Part shown: piece after piece, positions 27,673-37,433 of the stretch
Layout of the letters: every line of letters starts with the position of its first letter
How positions within the stretch are numbered: the stretch's first letter is position 1
Source: Lysinibacillus sphaericus OT4b.31
GTDB taxonomy: Bacteria > Bacillota > Bacilli > Bacillales_A > Planococcaceae
DNA length: 64,000 bases
Assembly: GCF_000392615.1 (NCBI RefSeq)
Contig: NZ_KB933398.1
Location: 1,804,535-1,868,534, forward strand
Reading direction: 5' to 3'
Position numbers and translations under genes: made by a program
The notes under the pieces: generated by a model
Seen by the model: only the letters and a program-made list of their open reading frames with translations
Told to the model about the DNA's origin: nothing
The model's database searches: none

Positions 27673-28260
27673 ATGAAGAAAAATGTAAAACTTCAATCGT
27701 TTATTACGATTGGTATGCTGAGTAGTATTTCGTTTTTACTAATGCTTTTTAATTTTCCAATTCCACCATTTCCAGCGTTTCTAGAAGTGGATTTCAGTGA
27801 TATGCCTGCGCTTATTGCAGCGATCACAATGGGACCGGTAGCGGGTATTTTAGTAGAATTATTTAAAAATGTACTAGATTGGATTTTCTCGGGCACACCA
27901 ACAGGAGTACCGGTTGGTCATCTTGCAAACTTTGCGACAGGCATTCTATTTATATTGCCAGTAACGTTTATCTTTAATCGTTTTAAAACAGTTACAGGTC
28001 TTGTCGGAGGTTTAGTTGCTGGAACAATTGTAATGGCAGTAGGGATGAGTCTTCTAAACTATGCCGTATTTTTACCAATGTATACTTACTTCTTAGGCAT
28101 GGAGCCAGTCGTTGGAGATTCTCTATATACAATGATTGTAGCAGGAATTTTACCGTTTAACATTGTAAAAGGTATTTTATTAACCGCAATTATGGCATTA
28201 CTATTTACAACAATGCGTAAATGGATTGAACGTCAACGTCAAATGTATTTACCAAAATAA
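27673..28260 (+). CDS. ribU: Riboflavin ECF transporter S component RibU
   Basis: This 195-residue membrane protein with about six helices is the substrate-binding component of an energy-coupling-factor transporter for riboflavin. Family markers include the N-F-P-I-P-P-F-P-A-F-L-E-V-D-F-S-D-M-P segment (residues 27-45) and G-P-V-A-G-I-L-V-E-L-F-K-N. The upstream FMN riboswitch confirms the vitamin. The shared ECF energising module is not in this window. Confidence 0.95.
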   Translation: MKKNVKLQSFITIGMLSSISFLLMLFNFPIPPFPAFLEVDFSDMPALIAAITMGPVAGILVELFKNVLDWIFSGTPTGVPVGHLANFATGILFILPVTFIFNRFKTVTGLVGGLVAGTIVMAVGMSLLNYAVFLPMYTYFLGMEPVVGDSLYTMIVAGILPFNIVKGILLTAIMALLFTTMRKWIERQRQMYLPK

Positions 28261-28268
28261 TAGATTCA

Positions 28269-28300
28269 ACCTCGAGTATGTAGATGCTCGAGGTTTTTTT
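28269..28300 (+). terminator. Intrinsic terminator after ribU
   Basis: A perfect 8-bp stem (ACCTCGAG/CTCGAGGT) with a 10-base loop is followed by seven T residues. Confidence 0.92.
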
Positions 28301-28314
28301 ATAGGCTATGTGGG

Positions 28315-28475
28315 CGTGACGGATAGAAGGGAGAAGCGGCGGATAGAAAGTGAAAAGTGACGGATAAAAGGAGAGAAGTGACGGATAAAAGGGCTAAAGT
28401 GGCGGATAAAAAGTCCAAAGTGATGGATAGGGCGCTCAATGTAACAGATAAAATGCTCGAAAAGACGGAAAACAG
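28315..28475. repeat. 21-bp degenerate tandem repeat, about eight units
   Basis: The core GTGACGGATAAAAGG recurs with GGATA (or a one-base variant) at 28321, 28341, 28362, 28383, 28404, 28425, 28446 and 28467, i.e. a period of 21 after a first interval of 20. On the minus strand a frame of 96 codons runs across it, but it is a by-product of the 7-codon period and has no ribosome site. It lies between the ribU terminator and the promoter region of the symporter gene. Confidence 0.85.
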
Positions 28476-28580
28476 TGCAAAACAATGGATAATTTGCTGA
28501 CCGACTTTACATTGTCTAGTCGTAAATCTTAATTTCATGTACAATAAGTGTGAGTTTAGAATGTTGAGGAGTTTGAAGAG

Positions 28581-29927
28581 ATGAGTCAAAAGAACGGACA
28601 GTGGTCCAGTAAGTTAGGGTTTATTTTAGCATCGGCAGGGGCGGCAATTGGGCTAGGTGCAATCTGGAAGTTGCCGTATGTCACAGGTCAAAGTGGCGGT
28701 GGTGCATTTTTCCTTATTTTTGTGCTATTTACATTGTTAATTGGTTTGCCGATGCTTTTATCGGAATATATATTAGGGCGTGGTACACAGTCAGAGGCTG
28801 TAACGGCGTATAAAAAAGTGGTACCAAAGAAGCGAGGCTGGGCATGGATTGGCCGTATGGGTGTGCTTGGTTGTTTTCTGCTATTAACTTTTTATAGTGT
28901 AGTAGGGGGCTGGATTTTTATTTATAGCGGCCTTGGTGTGTCGGGGGCAGTTATTGAACCTACACTTAATCCGAGTGAGCTATTTGGGAAGATTATTGGT
29001 ACGCCTTGGATAACATTGCTCGGTTTAGGGTTGTTTACGCTGGTAAATGTACTGGTCATTTCACTCGGTGTGCAAAATGGAATTGAAAAAGCAAATAAGT
29101 GGATGATGCCATTATTATTTGTAATGTTTATTGTACTTGTCGTGCGTGCGTTAACGTTAGATGGGGCGATGGAGGGTGTTAAATTCTTCTTGTGGCCGGA
29201 CTTTTCACATATTACAGGGAAGGCGCTCCTAGAGGCTTTAGGTCAATCATTCTTTGGCTTAGCCGTCGGATTTTCATGTCTTGTGACGTATAGCTCATAT
29301 TTGAAAAAGGATGTGAGCCTACCCAATTCAGCGGGGTCTGTTGTTATACTGACTGTGCTCGTGTCATTTTTTGCCGGACTCGCGATTTTTCCTGTTGTTT
29401 TTGCCTTCGATTTAGAGCCAGCATCAGGACCAGGATTATTATTTATGGTGTTGCCAACAGCCTTTAGTCAAATGCCGTTCGGTGAAGTATTTTTAGCGAT
29501 ATTTTTATTGCTGTTTTTATTTGCTACGCTAACATCGTCCTTTAGTTTATATGAAATAATCGTTGCGGCATTGATTGAAAAATGGCATATGTCACGTACT
29601 TCATTGACGTTGTTACTCGGTGTGGTTGTATTTATAGCTGCAATTCCATCAGCTTTATCTTCGAGTCTTTTAGCAGATGTATCGATTTTTGGAAAAACAA
29701 TTTTTGATGCGACAGACTTTTTAGTATCGAATTTAATGCTGCCATTAGGCAACTTATTAATTGCGATTTTTATTGCCTATGTGGTTGATAAGGAATTTGT
29801 GAAAAAAGAATTACTGATGGGCAGTCAAATGGGACAAGGGTATTTTATGACATACCGCTTGCTAATGCTCATTGTCGTTCCGATTGTCATTGTGGTTGTC
29901 ATGTTAAACATGCTGTTGCAATATTAA
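28581..29927 (+). CDS. Neurotransmitter:sodium symporter family transporter
   Basis: This 448-residue protein with 11-12 membrane helices belongs to the SNF/NSS family. The first helix has the family motif L-A-S-A-G-A-A-I-G-L-G-A-I-W-K-L-P-Y (about residues 16-33), which contains the unwound sodium and substrate site, followed by G-G-G-A-F-F. Bacterial members import amino acids or related compounds with sodium. The substrate cannot be assigned. It is monocistronic, ending in a bidirectional terminator shared with the convergent operon. Confidence 0.9.
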   Translation: MSQKNGQWSSKLGFILASAGAAIGLGAIWKLPYVTGQSGGGAFFLIFVLFTLLIGLPMLLSEYILGRGTQSEAVTAYKKVVPKKRGWAWIGRMGVLGCFLLLTFYSVVGGWIFIYSGLGVSGAVIEPTLNPSELFGKIIGTPWITLLGLGLFTLVNVLVISLGVQNGIEKANKWMMPLLFVMFIVLVVRALTLDGAMEGVKFFLWPDFSHITGKALLEALGQSFFGLAVGFSCLVTYSSYLKKDVSLPNSAGSVVILTVLVSFFAGLAIFPVVFAFDLEPASGPGLLFMVLPTAFSQMPFGEVFLAIFLLLFLFATLTSSFSLYEIIVAALIEKWHMSRTSLTLLLGVVVFIAAIPSALSSSLLADVSIFGKTIFDATDFLVSNLMLPLGNLLIAIFIAYVVDKEFVKKELLMGSQMGQGYFMTYRLLMLIVVPIVIVVVMLNMLLQY

Positions 29928-29930
29928 ATT

Positions 29931-29976
29931 AAAAATGCAGAGCGTACTCAATAAGTTGAATACGCCCTGCATTTTT
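29931..29976. terminator. Bidirectional terminator
   Basis: The arms AAAATGCAG/CTGCATTTT with an inner CGTA/TACG pair are flanked by A and T runs. It serves the symporter gene and the convergent STAS gene. Confidence 0.87.
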
Positions 29977-29989
29977 GGTTTGAAAAAGA

Positions 29990-30376
29990 TTAATACTCAC
30001 TTAGCGATAATTCGCCAGACCAGCCTTCTTTAATGATCTGTTTGGCTTCATCCTCGCTTTGTGCAATCGGAAAGATTTTGTCACATTGAGAAATAGCAAA
30101 TAAGTTACGAATAAAGTCATCAACGACAATGATGGCAATTCTTTTTTCTTTTATCGATACTTTCTTGGCGAAATTGACAATCATGCCAAAGCCTGTACTA
30201 TCAACATTCGTTACTTTTTGCATATCGATAATGTATCCATGCATTGTTTCTAATTTTAGAGCCTGAAGATCTTTTTTAATATCCTCGATTAGCCCATATT
30301 CCAAATCACCAGTAAAGGTAATGACAATATAATTAGCCTTTGTGTTAATATCCATTGAAATTTTCTTTTGAGCCAT
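29990..30376 (-). CDS. STAS-domain anti-anti-sigma-type protein
   Basis: This 128-residue protein is a single STAS domain of the anti-sigma-factor antagonist type. The phosphorylation loop reads V-T-N-V-D-S-T-G-F-G-M, with Ser60 or Thr61 as the likely target of the GHKL kinase encoded two genes upstream. It is the last gene of a four-gene operon (phosphatase, kinase, chemoreceptor, STAS). No sigma factor is linked, so its output partner is unknown. It may act on a distant sigma factor or regulate protein complexes, as some STAS proteins do. Confidence 0.85.
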   Translation of the reverse strand: MAQKKISMDINTKANYIVITFTGDLEYGLIEDIKKDLQALKLETMHGYIIDMQKVTNVDSTGFGMIVNFAKKVSIKEKRIAIIVVDDFIRNLFAISQCDKIFPIAQSEDEAKQIIKEGWSGELSLSEY

Positions 30377-30424
30377 ACTATAGCGCCTCCATCTTTCTTT
30401 TCGTGTTTGGTTTTTTTCTTAAGA

Positions 30425-32119
30425 CTAAAATTTGAATTTATTCACTTCATTCTGTAATTGATTGGCGATTGAAGCTAATTCGTCTGAACTTTGAGTGATT
30501 TCTGCAACAGTTGCGTATTGTTCTTCCGATGTTGCTGCAATTTCTTCAGTAGCAGCTGCTGAATCTTCAATAATTCGTGATATATCTTGAACAGCTTGCT
30601 GGACCCCTAGAGAATTGTCGTTTACTAGAACGAATGCCGCTTTCATTTGCTCAACGCCTTCTTCGGTTTTTACTACCTTTTCAACAATCTCTTTTAAGGC
30701 ACTTCCCCCTTTATTAATGATCGTCACTTGCTCCTCTACGGCAAGTAAGTTACTTTCCATTGTACGAACAGTCACAGATGTTTCTGCTTGAATATCATTA
30801 ATTAAGTTCGTTATCTGACCTGAAGCCAAACCAGACTGCTCTGCTAACTGGCGAACCTCTGATGCTACCACTGCAAAGCCTTTCCCTTGCTCGCCTGCTC
30901 GTGCTGCTTCAATAGCTGCATTGAGGGCAAGGAGATTTGTTTGCTCGGCAATGCCTGTGATAACTGTGATAATACCGCCAATTTCTTCTGAGCGCTTTCC
31001 GAGCTTTTGAATAGAGTCAGTAGCATAAGAGACTGTTTGTGTCACCGCGCTCAAATGTTTGATGGCATCATTGATAGCCTCGTCCCCTTTACGAGCAATA
31101 TGTGTAGAATCTACTGCGTTATTTAAAGTTTCCTCGGCCTTTTGTAAACTATGAGCTACTTCATCAATCGTTTTTTGCATCATACTGACTATTCTCTCGG
31201 CTTGATCGGATTGTGTAGTGGTACCAACTGCTATTTCATTCATAGTTAAGGCAATTTGGCTAGCTGCCTCACTTGTTTGATGTGATGATTCTGCTAATGA
31301 GTGAGAAGAGCTTGCTATTTGGTTGGCGCTACCAGCTACAATTGTTATCATTTCGGTTAAGTGGTTTTTCATATCACTGAAGGATTGTGCTAAATCAGTA
31401 ATTTCATCTTTTCCTTTAGGATTTAATAATTTAACGTTTAAATTTAAATTGGCAAGGTCTTTGGCATTTGCACTAAGTATATTGATAGGTGTAATAATCT
31501 GTCGTTGTAAAAACCAGCTAATACATACAATAATTAAAATAGCAATTCCTAATGAAATTACGACATTACTTAATGCTGATTTAGTAGCAATAGTTATATA
31601 TGGTGCAGTCGGGACAGCTGTTGCCCATACACCAATAACATCCCCTTTGCTATCTAAAATAGGGTCATAGGCTGCTTGATGCAAGCTTCCTAAAACATTC
31701 GCTGAGCCAATAAAACGCTTTTTTTGCCCGAGTACAACGCTAGCTACCTCGTCGGAAACTTTTGTATTGAGAGCTCGTTCCCCAGATTCCACAATATTTG
31801 TACTAATTCGGGTATCGTTTTGAAAAATAGAGACGACGTTTCCGTTTGTTAGCTCACCAACTATATCAGCAACTTCAAAATTTTCAACCATGCTGACATC
31901 ACCTTTGTATAATTGATTGTTGACAATTTTCCATTCTCCAGGTATTTTCGCATCTAAAAATTGATAGCTTAATTGAACATCTGATAAAAGTTTTGTATTG
32001 GCACTTTCTAATAGATTTTTTTTCGAGCCATAATAATTAATTCCGGCTAGAAGTGAAGTGAGAAGTAAAATGCAAGTGAATGTGAGCAAGGTCATTTTTT
32101 TTCGGATTGTCAATTTCAT
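30425..32119 (-). CDS. Methyl-accepting chemotaxis protein
   Basis: This 564-residue membrane receptor has membrane helices at about residues 9-28 and 185-204 flanking an external Cache-like sensor (D-T-R-I-S-T-N ... [13 protein letters not shown]). A HAMP domain (about 205-258) and a full signalling domain with the conserved tip [17 protein letters not shown] follow. It should couple an external signal to CheA/CheW. Unusually it lies inside a partner-switching operon, 22 bases after the kinase gene and about 50 before the STAS gene, rather than with chemotaxis genes. Confidence 0.93.
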   Translation of the reverse strand: MKLTIRKKMTLLTFTCILLLTSLLAGINYYGSKKNLLESANTKLLSDVQLSYQFLDAKIPGEWKIVNNQLYKGDVSMVENFEVADIVGELTNGNVVSIFQNDTRISTNIVESGERALNTKVSDEVASVVLGQKKRFIGSANVLGSLHQAAYDPILDSKGDVIGVWATAVPTAPYITIATKSALSNVVISLGIAILIIVCISWFLQRQIITPINILSANAKDLANLNLNVKLLNPKGKDEITDLAQSFSDMKNHLTEMITIVAGSANQIASSSHSLAESSHQTSEAASQIALTMNEIAVGTTTQSDQAERIVSMMQKTIDEVAHSLQKAEETLNNAVDSTHIARKGDEAINDAIKHLSAVTQTVSYATDSIQKLGKRSEEIGGIITVITGIAEQTNLLALNAAIEAARAGEQGKGFAVVASEVRQLAEQSGLASGQITNLINDIQAETSVTVRTMESNLLAVEEQVTIINKGGSALKEIVEKVVKTEEGVEQMKAAFVLVNDNSLGVQQAVQDISRIIEDSAAATEEIAATSEEQYATVAEITQSSDELASIANQLQNEVNKFKF

Positions 32120-32140
32120 TAGAATTCCTCCTATTTTACA

Positions 32141-32566
32141 TTACGCATGAATTTTCTTTGAAATACCAACTAAAAATTTTGTTTCTGTTACATTTTCAAA
32201 CCAAATAGCATCGACCATATTTTTTACAAAAAATAAACCTCGTCCCCGATCTGAAGAGGTGAGATCGTGTAAATCAAATTGAAAGACCTTTTCCCAATCA
32301 TTCTCAGCGATTCCTTTTGCTTCATCCATGACTGTTACCTTGATATCTTCGTCCGTTTGGGTAACGTGTACTTGAATTTTTTCTTGGGCATATGCGTCGT
32401 TCATATTCATGGCTTCGACAGCATTAATCACTAATTCATGCACAACAAATCGTAATTCTTTTTGATAAGGAAGATTATAGACATTCATATAATTTTCCAT
32501 TACTTGATCAACAAATTGGATAGCCTGCATATTAGGTTTTACATTGAGCGTGAATTCCAACTTCAA
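32141..32566 (-). CDS. GHKL serine kinase, RsbW/SpoIIAB-like
   Basis: This 141-residue histidine-kinase-like ATPase has the N-box H-E-L-V-I-N-A-V-E-A-M (Glu44, Asn48), a divergent G1 loop D-E-A-K-G (Asp81, only one of the usual glycines) and the G2 box D-R-G-R-G-L (Gly108, Gly110). Such proteins phosphorylate STAS antagonists and hold sigma factors. Its start abuts the stop of the phosphatase gene, so the two are coupled. The likely substrate is the STAS protein at the end of the operon. Confidence 0.85.
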   Translation of the reverse strand: MKLEFTLNVKPNMQAIQFVDQVMENYMNVYNLPYQKELRFVVHELVINAVEAMNMNDAYAQEKIQVHVTQTDEDIKVTVMDEAKGIAENDWEKVFQFDLHDLTSSDRGRGLFFVKNMVDAIWFENVTETKFLVGISKKIHA

Positions 32567-33697
32567 TCACCTACCTTGTAATGTTATCGTTACTGAAACG
32601 ACTGTTATATCATCGCTATAGTCATTTTCAAATAAATCGTATTTTTGTGAAAATTTTAGTAGGGCATAGGCATTGTCTTGAGATGCATAGGAATGAAAAA
32701 AATCAAAATCTACTAATTGCTCTTCGTTGAGTGTAAGTAAACCATCCGTATAAAGAATAATACGATGCCAACCAGATAAAGGGATCGTTTTTTTGTTGAC
32801 TTGAATAGTCGGAAAAAGACCTAAGATTGGCGTACTAGCTGGCAGGAACACAGTCTCTCCGTACTTGCCAAATAAAAAACCAGATGGGTGAGCCGCGTTG
32901 ACATAATGAAGAGTGCCGTTTTTTGTATCAATTAGCATGTAAATAGCCGTCATTAAAAAACGGTCCATATCCTCATCTGAAAATAATTCATATATTTGAT
33001 GGTTGAGTTCGTGAATAACTGCAACAGGATCGATTAATCTAGGTATGATTCCTCTTAGTAACGATTTAATGGACATAGTGACGAGTGAGGCAGCGATTCC
33101 ATGTCCCATCGCATCATAGAGGAGTACAGCTGTTAAATCGTCGTTGATGTTAAACCAATAATACATGTCACCACCTAATGTATTAGAAGTAACGTATAGT
33201 CCATCTATTTGAATTTGTTTGAGATTTAGCGATGGCGACAGTGCATTCTTTTGGAATTTTTTCGCGATAAATAAATCCTTCTGTATACTACTTTCCTGCT
33301 GCTTGCGAAGTTTAGCTTCTCCTCGATATTTTAAGGCAACATGAATTCTTGTCTTGAAATGGGTGAAATCAAATGGCTTCAAAATGAAATCGAATATGCC
33401 TGCCTCGAAGACCCTGTCGATGGTAATTGCTTTTTCATATGTAGTGGAGAGAAGAATGGGGGCATCAATCCAACGCTGTAATTCTTCAATTTGCTGACAA
33501 ATTTCCTCGCAATTTTTAAGTGTTAATTTAGTATCCAAGATGATTAAATCGAGTTCTTCTTTCAATTCGTCTAATAAATAATTTGCTGCCGCTTCTGTTG
33601 TTGTAAAGCAATGAATATTTTTGATGTCTAAACGATGAAAATACTTTTGCATTCGCAATACATCATTACTTACGTTTCCGATAATTAATACTGACAT
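32567..33697 (-). CDS. Receiver-PP2C (SpoIIE-type) phosphatase
   Basis: This 376-residue protein has an N-terminal receiver domain (1-125) and a C-terminal PPM/SpoIIE-type phosphatase domain (about 155-372), the layout of phosphatases that dephosphorylate STAS proteins. The receiver keeps Asp55 and Lys107, but the acidic pair that binds Mg2+ is replaced by Gly7-Asn8, so phosphorylation may be altered or lost. The phosphatase metal ligands are intact: G-G-D (Asp175), D-A-M-G-H-G (Asp193), Y-T-D-G (Asp316), S-D-D-I-T (Asp360/361). It is the first gene of the operon. Confidence 0.88.
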   Translation of the reverse strand: MSVLIIGNVSNDVLRMQKYFHRLDIKNIHCFTTTEAAANYLLDELKEELDLIILDTKLTLKNCEEICQQIEELQRWIDAPILLSTTYEKAITIDRVFEAGIFDFILKPFDFTHFKTRIHVALKYRGEAKLRKQQESSIQKDLFIAKKFQKNALSPSLNLKQIQIDGLYVTSNTLGGDMYYWFNINDDLTAVLLYDAMGHGIAASLVTMSIKSLLRGIIPRLIDPVAVIHELNHQIYELFSDEDMDRFLMTAIYMLIDTKNGTLHYVNAAHPSGFLFGKYGETVFLPASTPILGLFPTIQVNKKTIPLSGWHRIILYTDGLLTLNEEQLVDFDFFHSYASQDNAYALLKFSQKYDLFENDYSDDITVVSVTITLQGR

Positions 33698-34100
33698 GCT
33701 TCTTTGCTGTCACCGCCTTATGTATCGTTAGTACTAGCTGCACATGAAAAATATACGGCTTTTTTTGTTAGTAATCCTATAAATGAACGAGCAATTTCGA
33801 AATTCTAATTCGCTATAAATTTACCAATAAATAAGATATTATACAAGACTATTGTGATATAAAATATGGAATTTTTAGTGTTAGTTTTAGTAGAAGGGAA
33901 CTGCATATTCTGCTACTTATTTCTTATATATAGTGACTTTATAAGTTCTTATAATAATCTACTTGCGGATTGTGATTTAAAATAAGGGAAAATTACCAAT
34001 ATTTGAGTAGGAGGTAAGAGTCCTGGCAAGTATGTTTTAATTTTAAAATATCAATAATCTATATATCGAAAATAAAGATGATACTATTCGAAAAAATCTA

Positions 34101-34117
34101 TGTAATAAAACATGACA
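34101..34117 (+). promoter_or_regulatory. Upstream GlnR/TnrA box
   Basis: TGTAA-N7-TGACA matches the consensus TGTNA-N7-TNACA at every fixed position. It lies upstream of a TATAAT -10 at 34153-34158 in the glnA promoter region. Confidence 0.8.
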
Positions 34118-34174
34118 TAGGTATTGCTTTTTAATCAACGGTTAGTGTATTTTATAATTAAGTTATAAATATGA

Positions 34175-34191
34175 TGTAAGGAAAAATGACA
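34175..34191 (+). promoter_or_regulatory. Downstream GlnR/TnrA box
   Basis: A second perfect TGTAA-N7-TGACA lies between the -10 element and the glnA ribosome site, starting exactly 74 bases (about seven helical turns) after the first. Binding here would block transcription start or elongation. Confidence 0.8.
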
Positions 34192-34207
34192 ATCGGAGTG
34201 GTGAAGA

Positions 34208-35542
34208 ATGAAACATTATACAAAAGAAGATATTGTCCGCCTGGTGAAAGAAGAGAATGTGAAATTTATTCGCCTACAATTTACTGATATATTGGGAACA
34301 ATTAAAAACGTTGAAATACCCGTTAGTCAATTAGAGAAGGCGTTGGACAATAAGGTCATGTTCGATGGCTCCTCAATCGAGGGTTTTGTGCGTATCGAGG
34401 AATCAGATATGTATTTACGACCAGATTTAGATACTTTCGTAATTTTTCCTTGGACAGCTGAAAAAGGGAAGGTGGCGCGCTTCATTTGTGACATTGCAAG
34501 ACCGGATGGAACGCCATTTGAGGGGGACCCGCGCTCCAACCTTAAGCGTGTGCTAAAGGAGATGGAGGAATTAGGTTTTACCTCGTTTAATCTAGGGCCG
34601 GAGCCAGAGTTTTTCTTATTTAAGCTCGACGAAAAAGGGCATCCAACACTTGAGTTAAATGATAGTGGAGGTTACTTCGATTTAGCACCGACCGATTTAG
34701 GCGAGAATTGCCGCCGTGATATTGTCCTAGAATTAGAGGGGATGGGCTTTGAAATTGAAGCATCCCACCATGAGGTTGCACCTGGACAGCACGAAATTGA
34801 TTTTAAATACGCAAATGCCATCGAAGCTTGTGACAACATTCAAACTTTTAAACTTGTTGTGAAAACGGTGGCAGCTCAGCATGGTCTACACGCAACTTTC
34901 ATGCCAAAACCATTATTCGGCGTCAACGGTTCAGGTATGCACTTTAACCTCTCACTTTTTGAGGGGGATAAAAATGCTTTCTTCGATGCAAATGCAAACT
35001 TGCAATTAAGCCAAACAGCTCGCAGCTTTATGGCAGGAATTATGAAGCATGTGCATGGCTTCACAGCAGTGACCAATCCATTAGTAAATTCCTATAAGCG
35101 TTTAGTGCCTGGCTATGAGGCACCTTGCTATGTGGCATGGTCGGCTCAAAACCGCTCACCACTTATTCGAATACCCGCAGCACGTGGCCTCTCAACACGT
35201 ATTGAGCTACGTTCCGTCGATCCAGCAGCAAACCCGTACTTAGCGATGGCTGTAATTTTAGCCTCTGGACTCGATGGGATTCGGAAAGGCTTAACACCAC
35301 CGGACGCAGTGGACCGTAATATTTACAAGATGACTCGTGTGGATCGCGAAATGAATGGCATAGATAGCTTGCCGTCCTCACTGGAATATGCACTAATTGA
35401 GCTAGAGATGGATCATATCGTACATGAAGCATTGGGAGACCATATTTTTGAGAAGTTTACAGCAGCAAAAGAAATTGAATGGAATAAATACCGCACACGC
35501 GTCCACGACTGGGAACGTGATGAATATATGAAGATGTATTAG
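34208..35542 (+). CDS. glnA: Glutamine synthetase, type I
   Basis: This 444-residue enzyme makes glutamine from glutamate, ammonia and ATP. The N-terminal beta-grasp ends in F-D-G-S-S-I-E-G-F. The catalytic domain has G-P-E-P-E-F-F-L-F, the [13 protein letters not shown] segment and N-G-S-G-M-H-F-N with the catalytic aspartate region. Length and lack of the adenylylation loop fit the GS-I-alpha form of Firmicutes, regulated by feedback and GlnR. Unlike B. subtilis, no glnR precedes it, although two GlnR/TnrA boxes do. Confidence 0.95.
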   Translation: MKHYTKEDIVRLVKEENVKFIRLQFTDILGTIKNVEIPVSQLEKALDNKVMFDGSSIEGFVRIEESDMYLRPDLDTFVIFPWTAEKGKVARFICDIARPDGTPFEGDPRSNLKRVLKEMEELGFTSFNLGPEPEFFLFKLDEKGHPTLELNDSGGYFDLAPTDLGENCRRDIVLELEGMGFEIEASHHEVAPGQHEIDFKYANAIEACDNIQTFKLVVKTVAAQHGLHATFMPKPLFGVNGSGMHFNLSLFEGDKNAFFDANANLQLSQTARSFMAGIMKHVHGFTAVTNPLVNSYKRLVPGYEAPCYVAWSAQNRSPLIRIPAARGLSTRIELRSVDPAANPYLAMAVILASGLDGIRKGLTPPDAVDRNIYKMTRVDREMNGIDSLPSSLEYALIELEMDHIVHEALGDHIFEKFTAAKEIEWNKYRTRVHDWERDEYMKMY

Positions 35543-35755
35543 GGAGGAAGGAGTGTTGGGGATGCAGGGCTCCGGCACTTCTTTATTATTTGCCCATATG
35601 ACTTAATTTTCTTGTCCACAAATTGTCCACAAGAATTATTTTTATTTTCAGTTTGATAAGAACAATATTAATAACTTGATAAATGAACAAATTGAAAGAG
35701 CATGTTGCGAAAAAAATTGCCCAAACATGTGCTCTCTTACTGTTTCATTATTCAT

Positions 35756-36917
35756 TTAAACGGACTCCTTTTGTTTAATCCGCCCATCTAGGGACCAATT
35801 CGTCCATATTCTAAGTACATTTTCAAATGGTCCACGGTTAAATCTTTTTAGATAATAAACGCTAAACACGCATTGTAAGCTATAGAGTGTTATGCCGAAT
35901 AAAATGCCCGAAAATACACCTATTTTTCCATATAGACCAAGTCCGTATCCGTAAAATACAAATGTACAAATAATGGTTTGCAATAAATAATTCGTCATCG
36001 ATAGTTTCCCAACGCTTTCAAAGCCATGTAAAAGGAATGGTAATAATCGAGTACTGATTAGTAGGGCTGCTAAGCAGATGTAGCCAATTGACAATAATAG
36101 AGAGCCACCAATTAGTAACATGCCAGAAAAAATGCTGTCTATAAAACTGACACTTTTACAGATAAGACCGAGTGGAACAAACAATGCTCCAAGCGCATAC
36201 CATCTTCGTTCTATTTCCATATTTTCGAAGGCGCGTTTTTTCGCAAGCCCCATGCCGAGTAAAAATAGAGAAATAAACATTAACGGTGCTAATATTTGGA
36301 TTATACCTACATCAACAGGATCATCGAATCCAGGAGGCATGTCATTTAAACGATAATAATAAACGTCCAAGTAACTCCCATCTGCGTAAACAGCATTGGA
36401 CTCTTCAATATAAGTATCCATTTTTAGCTGCTCTTTCTTCGATAGCTCCACCACAGGAATGAAAAGTAAATTTATAGTGGAAAACACAAAAAATATCCCG
36501 CTCCAAATAAATAATGTCTTTGCTTTACGGTTAATAAAAGGAATTAAGAAAAAGATTATAATGCCATAATACGATAAAATATCACCTTCCCAAAAATACC
36601 TTGAGTGGAGCCAACCGATTGCAATTAGCCCGATTGCACGACGTACAATTGACCATCGACTCCTATTTTTCTTCTTACGGATAGACTCTATTAATTTTAT
36701 AAGAGAATAGCCAAATAAAATGGAGAAAATGGGCATAGAAGAGCCTTCAATGAAGACTTTTACAAAGTACAGGGCCCCTGAATCAAGTGTTGATAAATTT
36801 TTTAGCTCATCCTTACCGTACATCCCAAACTGAAAAATAAGTAAATTTGCAAGCAAAATCCCAAGTAAACTAAATCCTCGCATACCATCAATAAAAGAAA
36901 ACTCTCTTTGTCATCAT
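35756..36917 (-). pseudogene. DUF418 membrane protein with a frameshifted N-terminus
   Basis: An uninterrupted frame of 375 codons starts at an internal ATG (36883) with M-R-G-F-S-L-L-G-I-L-L-A-N, about ten helices and the DUF418 end G-P-F-E-N-V-L-R. DUF418 proteins normally begin earlier with an I-D-G-M-R-G-F-S-L-L-G segment. A good ribosome site (AGAGGAG, 36928-36934) and ATG-ATG (36912-36917) exist upstream and would encode M-M-T-K-R-V-F-F-I-D-G-M-R-G-F if one base were removed from the four-A run at 36893-36896. As written, that frame stops after nine codons. It is either a recent frameshift or a sequencing error; use of the internal ATG is also possible but lacks a ribosome site. Confidence 0.75.
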
Positions 36918-37024
36918 TTGCTTTTATCTCCTCTGTTGGTAAAATTAAACGTACTATAACTTGTAAATCTTACAGAAAAATAACGAATATCTTATAATAA
37001 TTAAAAGTGAGTGACGAGAGGCAG

Positions 37025-37096
37025 AATGCAATATTAGTATTGGAAGATGAACGTGCAATTGCAGATGATTATTTTACGAAATTATTTAATCCGTAA
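37025..37096 (+). pseudogene. Possible response-regulator N-terminal fragment
   Basis: A 23-codon stretch reads N-A-I-L-V-L-E-D-E-R-A-I-A-D-D-Y-F-T-K-L-F before a stop. It resembles the first strand and acidic pocket of a receiver domain (I-L-V-L-E-D-E). The remainder of the gene is missing. The rest of 36918-37433 shows no convincing gene; a 68-codon minus-strand frame at 37189-37395 has no recognisable family. Confidence 0.3.
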
Positions 37097-37433
37097 GAAC
37101 TAGTTGTGCTTAAATTCTTTTATTTTATTAAAAATGATCCTGAAAAAAATAAATAAGATTTTGTTTTCCTACATGGCGTTGCAGTGTACTAATGAACGGA
37201 CAAGATTTTCAAACAGGTGAATAATAAACCTTTACGGAAAATACCGGAGGCAACGACAGATAGGGAAAAACCCTGTTTTGTTGGAGTCTCTTTTTCTATT
37301 TCGTTTAAAAGGGGTGAGGCATTTGCAAACGTAACTGGTACATAATGGGATAGGTAAGAACGAACAAGGGTAAGTATCAAAAAGACGACAGCCAACTAGA
37401 ACTAAACCTATCGAAATGACTACTATTCAACCT

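Noticed and set aside
28299..28589. A 96-codon minus-strand frame with a heptad-like leucine/serine pattern
   Set aside because: The periodicity is produced by the 21-bp DNA repeat; no ribosome site and no similarity outside the repeat.
37189..37395. A 68-codon minus-strand frame with a hydrophobic start
   Set aside because: No ribosome site, no family resemblance, and the hydrophobic stretch could come from AT-rich sequence.
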